The position numbers were made by a program, and so were the translations under genes. A DNA stretch of 9,183 bases. Source: Clostridiaceae bacterium. GTDB lineage: Bacteria; Bacillota; Clostridia; Saccharofermentanales; Fastidiosipilaceae. Below, in pieces: positions 6,551-9,183 of this stretch. How positions within the stretch are numbered: the stretch's first letter is position 1; the number at the start of each line of letters is the position of its first letter. Where the stretch lies: NCBI GenBank assembly GCA_012514965.1, contig JAAYZH010000153.1, positions 1 to 9,183 of the forward strand, written 5' to 3'. The notes beneath the pieces are model-generated. The model had not been told where the DNA came from and made no database searches. It worked only from the letters and a program-made list of their open reading frames with translations.

Positions 6551-6895
6551 TTACTTGTTGAAATGCTTCCACAGGTCGATGGTCAAGATGCCGTCGTCGA
6601 AGGCCAGCTCGCTGCGATCAATTAATGCGCCAAGAATCATGAGATCCGCTGAGTCGCTGCTGTCCAGCAGTTCACTGTAGTAATACTCGATATCCGTTGT
6701 ATTCGGCTGGGCCAAAGACTCTTTGAGCTTCTCGAATTCAGACTCTTCGAGATTCACCTGCCCCTGGAACCAGACCTTCAGTGAGTTGTCGACTGTCTGC
6801 AGCTGCATTTTGACCTCTTTAGCATGGTGTTCCAAATAAAACTGGGTCAGGGCGCGAATCATATTGCTGGTGATGTGTTCTGCACGTTTATGCAT
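6551..6895 (-). CDS. Uncharacterised 114-residue protein coupled to the DUF1576 gene
   Basis: I do not recognise this family. The 114-residue product has no signal peptide or membrane segment, so it is probably cytoplasmic. It is acidic in the C-terminal half (many Glu and Asp, with a SELLDSSDSADLM stretch) and appears mixed alpha/beta, ending in WKHFNK. Its ATG overlaps the end of the DUF1576 gene by eight bases (ATGCATAA), a hallmark of translational coupling. No independent promoter is apparent. The N-terminal half (helical MHKRAEHITSNMIRALTQFYLEHHAKEV) followed by likely beta strands would suit a small regulatory or accessory subunit of the membrane protein, but this is a guess from position alone. 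Confidence 0.78.
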   Translation of the reverse strand: MHKRAEHITSNMIRALTQFYLEHHAKEVKMQLQTVDNSLKVWFQGQVNLEESEFEKLKESLAQPNTTDIEYYYSELLDSSDSADLMILGALIDRSELAFDDGILTIDLWKHFNK

Positions 6896-8165
6896 CTTCT
6901 CTGTCTTCCTTTCTGTCTCGGACCGTTCTCAAGAGGGGCACCAAGGCTGCTGCTACAAAACCCGTTGAAAAGCCATTGTTATAGAGATTGACACCGCCGT
7001 GCGTGCCAAGCACGTTGCGGGCAAGTGTCGTGTGGAGAAAGCCGGCCAAAACACCGGCAAAGAAACCATATTCTCCCGCGATCGGTGCCAAAGCTGTCGC
7101 AAAGAGGGCTGTGATGACAGCGGAGGTATTTGAATGGTTCATCACAGGACTTGTGTAGGTAGCAAGCAGCACACCGAGCATCACGGGTATGGTGTTGCGA
7201 GGATGCTTGCCCATAGCCGCGAAACCAGCTACCGAAAGGATCCCGCCTACCACAGCGCCGTTCATCGGTCCATCGACAAGGTAGACATATACAATCGCGA
7301 TAAAACCCATCAAACCCATGTTGAAGAGCGTCAAGGCGGTGCCATAGAGAATGTCAAAATCCGCTACCAGTCGGCCGCTGTTCCCCAGCAGTTTACCATA
7401 GCCCTTCAAGCTCCAGCCATTCAGGAAGAGTCCGACAATTGTCATAAAAGAAAAAATGCCGATCAGCAACAATGTCAACTGCCAGGGCCTATTGACGGAG
7501 AGAATCGAAACCGAGTCGATTTTGTGACCATAGGCTCGGAGAATGCTGACACTGATGATCCCCAAAACGCCTGCGACAAAGCCAATATTATAGAGCGTAT
7601 AGCCTGAGTGGAAACGCAGAAAAGGTCCGCTGAGCGCGGGAGTGGCGAAACCGATCAGCACACCGACCATCAAACTTAGCGGCAGCGAAATGTACAGAGG
7701 ATACGTTAGGTCAAAAGCGAGGATACTTACCAAAGGCCCAAGCGCAGTGCCAAAAAAAGCCGCCAAAATCACGGAGCCAAAGCGTTGCTTGCGGAAGCGC
7801 GCATATAACCAGGCTCCGCCGATAATCGGCAGGACATTGAAGACATTCGTTCCAAAAAATGCGAAGCCGGCTACCATAATCACAGCGGCCATCAGTGTCC
7901 CTACCAGACGCGCACGCGTCATGTGAATCATCCAGCAGCCGAGCAGAATAATCAGGCCGCTGTTCCACAAGGCAGCACCAAGGCCGCCAATCACGATGTA
8001 GTCGGTAATCAAGGGGGACGGGTCCAGATTGATCCGAATCAGGCCGGCCAAAATCTCCCCCGGCGACTGCCAGAAAAAAGAGGTGACAAAGAACAGTAGG
8101 GCAGTACCAAGCAGCAATGACCACTTTATCCGTTGGAGTACGTGGGGACCATAGTCACGCGGCAT
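6888..8165 (-). CDS. DUF1576 family multi-pass membrane protein
   Basis: This strongly hydrophobic 425-residue protein has about ten or more predicted membrane segments. It matches my recollection of the DUF1576 family of putative membrane proteins of about this length, whose function is unknown. The ATG at 8165 is chosen over an in-frame upstream start at 8231 because GGGAGG lies eight bases before it; the extra 22 residues would run through the promoter region. The protein is an internal duplication. PLITDY (51-56), WNSGL (67-71), VAGFAFFG (98-105), Asn110 and Pro113 recur as RLVADF, FNMGL, VAGFAAMG, Asn324 and Pro327, always 214 residues later. LYNIGF (191-196) recurs as LYNNGF (394-399). 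Two-fold repeats of this kind are typical of transporters and channels, so a transport role is plausible but unproven. The C-terminus is short, charged and probably cytoplasmic. Confidence 0.88.
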   Translation of the reverse strand: MPRDYGPHVLQRIKWSLLLGTALLFFVTSFFWQSPGEILAGLIRINLDPSPLITDYIVIGGLGAALWNSGLIILLGCWMIHMTRARLVGTLMAAVIMVAGFAFFGTNVFNVLPIIGGAWLYARFRKQRFGSVILAAFFGTALGPLVSILAFDLTYPLYISLPLSLMVGVLIGFATPALSGPFLRFHSGYTLYNIGFVAGVLGIISVSILRAYGHKIDSVSILSVNRPWQLTLLLIGIFSFMTIVGLFLNGWSLKGYGKLLGNSGRLVADFDILYGTALTLFNMGLMGFIAIVYVYLVDGPMNGAVVGGILSVAGFAAMGKHPRNTIPVMLGVLLATYTSPVMNHSNTSAVITALFATALAPIAGEYGFFAGVLAGFLHTTLARNVLGTHGGVNLYNNGFSTGFVAAALVPLLRTVRDRKEDREDA

Positions 8166-8173
8166 AATTACTA

Positions 8174-8179
8174 CCTCCC
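8174..8179 (-). promoter_or_regulatory. Ribosome binding site that fixes the DUF1576 start
   Basis: Minus-strand GGGAGG lies eight bases upstream of the ATG at 8165-8163. The alternative start at 8231 has no comparable site and falls in the terminator T-run. Confidence 0.8.
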
Positions 8180-8202
8180 GAGTGTTGATTGATATAGTAC
8201 CA

Positions 8203-8231
8203 ATTTTAGCGGACTGCAGGCCTGTGCGCAA
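8203..8231 (-). promoter_or_regulatory. Possible promoter of the DUF1576 operon
   Basis: On the minus strand, TTGCGC (8231-8226) is followed after exactly 17 bases by TAAAAT (8208-8203), which matches the -10 consensus at five of six positions. The -35 matches only at TTG. The -35 overlaps the end of the T-rich tail of the upstream CAP gene terminator. Confidence 0.45.
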
Positions 8232-8261
8232 AAGAAACGGCTGTTTATTTCTAAACAGCCG
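8228..8261 (-). terminator. Intrinsic terminator of the CAP-domain gene
   Basis: A perfect 10-bp stem, CGGCTGTTTA with TAAACAGCCG (8238-8261), has a four-base loop. On the minus strand it is followed by TTTCTTTT. It starts about 40 bases after the CAP gene stop and separates that gene from the DUF1576 operon. Confidence 0.88.
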
Positions 8262-8300
8262 GGGAAGGTTTCTCGATTGTGTTGGTTAATTGGAAACAGA

Positions 8301-9183
8301 CTAACCGATGAACAGCTGTACTGCGAAAGCTTTGCCGCCGGAAACCACGTGACCGACACCCATCGTAGTGAGTCTGGCGTTTAAAATAGCTGCTTTGTGA
8401 GCCGGGGAGGACATCCAGGCATCCACGAAATTCTTTGCAGTGTAGTAGGAGCCGTTGTAGGCCAAATTCTCAGCGGAACGGCTGTACGAGACATTGAACT
8501 GACGCAGCACGGTGTAGAAATCGGAACCGTCAGGTCGGGTGTGGGACCACACGCTGACGATCTCGTTTGCCCGGGTCTGCGCGGCCTGTGTGAGTGAGGA
8601 GCCGGCTGCCTTCAGCAGTGGAATACCGTGAGCAGCTCGGATTTCGTTGGTATATCGTAAAATATCTGCCTGAAACTGAGCGCTGCCAGCAGTCGCAGAC
8701 GTATCAGCCGCTTTGGTAGTGGGGACAGGCGTAGGCGCGGCCGTAGTCGGCGCTGGAGTAGTCGGGGCAGGTGTGGTCGGAACAGGCGTAGGCGCGACCG
8801 TTGTCGGAACAGGTGTAGGCGCGACCGTGGTCGGCGCTGTAGTAGTCGGGGTAGGTGTGGTCGAAGCCGCGGTAGTAGGAGCAGGTGTGGTGGTGGCCTT
8901 CGTAGTAGGAGCAACTGTGGTTGTAGTGGTCTTGGCAGTCGCTTGCAGCGTGGTAGTAGGCGCCGGGCTGGTTGTGACATTCGGCCTTGCTGTCGTGGCT
9001 GCGGAAGTGGTGGAGGCCAAAGTGATGGAGGCCAAAGTAGCAGCACTTGTTGTGGGTTTGGCTGGCACTACGATTTCTTTCCTTTGAAAAGGTTTTTTCG
9101 CCGGGGCTTGCTGCCTGTTTGCGTTTGTCGCTAAGACTTCACCGCCAGACCGTGACAGGATGTCCGTTACAAGTGAAAGTTCC
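8301..9183 (-). CDS. CAP/SCP-domain (YkwD-like) extracellular protein, N-terminus beyond the window
   Basis: The C-terminal 124 residues (8304-8675) are a bacterial CAP domain, the family of plant PR-1 and Bacillus YkwD proteins. Hallmarks are ILRYTNEIRAAHG, WSHTRPDGS, the AENLAY segment, DAWMSSPAHKAAIL and a final GVG...QLFIG. Before it lies a linker of well over 100 residues made almost only of Thr, Pro, Ala and Val, with PTPVPTT and APTT repeats, like cell-wall-spanning stalks of secreted proteins. The first apparent start is a GTG at 9068, but the frame continues upstream without a stop to the edge. It passes through ordinary coding-like sequence (ending QQAPAKKPFQRKEIVV), and no ribosome binding site precedes the GTG. 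The gene therefore most likely begins outside, where a signal peptide would be expected. CAP proteins of Firmicutes are secreted; their biochemical role is mostly unknown. Confidence 0.88.
   Translation of the reverse strand, partial: ELSLVTDILSRSGGEVLATNANRQQAPAKKPFQRKEIVVPAKPTTSAATLASITLASTTSAATTARPNVTTSPAPTTTLQATAKTTTTTVAPTTKATTTPAPTTAASTTPTPTTTAPTTVAPTPVPTTVAPTPVPTTPAPTTPAPTTAAPTPVPTTKAADTSATAGSAQFQADILRYTNEIRAAHGIPLLKAAGSSLTQAAQTRANEIVSVWSHTRPDGSDFYTVLRQFNVSYSRSAENLAYNGSYYTAKNFVDAWMSSPAHKAAILNARLTTMGVGHVVSGGKAFAVQLFIG
8719..8829. repeat. 27-bp repeats encoding a nine-residue Pro/Thr unit in the CAP protein stalk
   Basis: Two adjacent 27-bp copies lie at 8776-8802 and 8803-8829 and differ at two positions. 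A more diverged copy is at 8719-8745. On the minus strand they encode the nine-residue TVAPTPVPT unit. Because the similarity extends to third codon positions, recent duplication by slippage or recombination is likely. Confidence 0.8.

Noticed and set aside
8713..9087. Plus-strand frame encoding a Val/Gly-rich, apparently hydrophobic repeat protein
   Set aside because: It is the complement of the Thr/Pro stalk of the CAP gene. The repeats dictate its composition and no ribosome binding site is evident.

Overview
The window looks like chromosomal DNA of an anaerobic, moderately GC-rich bacterium. It is most likely a Firmicute of the Clostridia or Negativicutes type. The reasons are strong AGGAGG-type ribosome binding sites, an oxygen-sensitive ferredoxin-dependent 2-oxoacid oxidoreductase, a DUF1576-type membrane protein and a YkwD-like CAP-domain secreted protein. 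The species cannot be named from the sequence, and no mobile element, CRISPR array, tRNA or rRNA is visible.

Left edge (1-562). A minus-strand reading frame starts near position 82 and runs off the left end. The rest is about 480 bases without a convincing gene. It holds a possible promoter (TATAAT at 296-301) and a C-rich, T-poor leader. Inside the leader are three head-to-tail copies of a 34-bp unit (350-450), and the junction of copies 1 and 2 forms a perfect 8-bp hairpin.

Centre (563-6521). This is a compact plus-strand operon: paaK1, iorA, iorB, ACT1, paaK2, ACT2, closed by a strong intrinsic terminator. IorAB interconverts arylpyruvate plus CoA with arylacetyl-CoA plus CO2 and reduced ferredoxin. 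The PaaK enzymes link arylacetates to arylacetyl-CoA using ATP. Together they can either salvage arylacetates towards Phe, Tyr or Trp by reductive carboxylation, or take part in fermenting aromatic amino acids. Each PaaK is associated with its own double-ACT-domain protein, a probable amino-acid or aryl-ligand sensor. The layout is therefore two paaK-ACT modules, with iorAB inserted in the first. The genes are spaced by -4 to +62 bases.

Right part (6551-9183, minus strand). A DUF1576 multi-pass membrane protein with a clear internal duplication overlaps a downstream 114-residue protein of unknown function by 8 bases. Upstream of them, a CAP/SCP-domain secreted protein with a long Thr/Pro/Ala linker ends at a strong minus-strand terminator. 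Its reading frame stays open to the right edge, so the gene is incomplete here.

Most of the window is recognisable metabolism and cell-surface biology. The parts least explained by known families are the repeated leader of the paaK operon, the role of the two ACT proteins, and the DUF1576 protein with its small partner.
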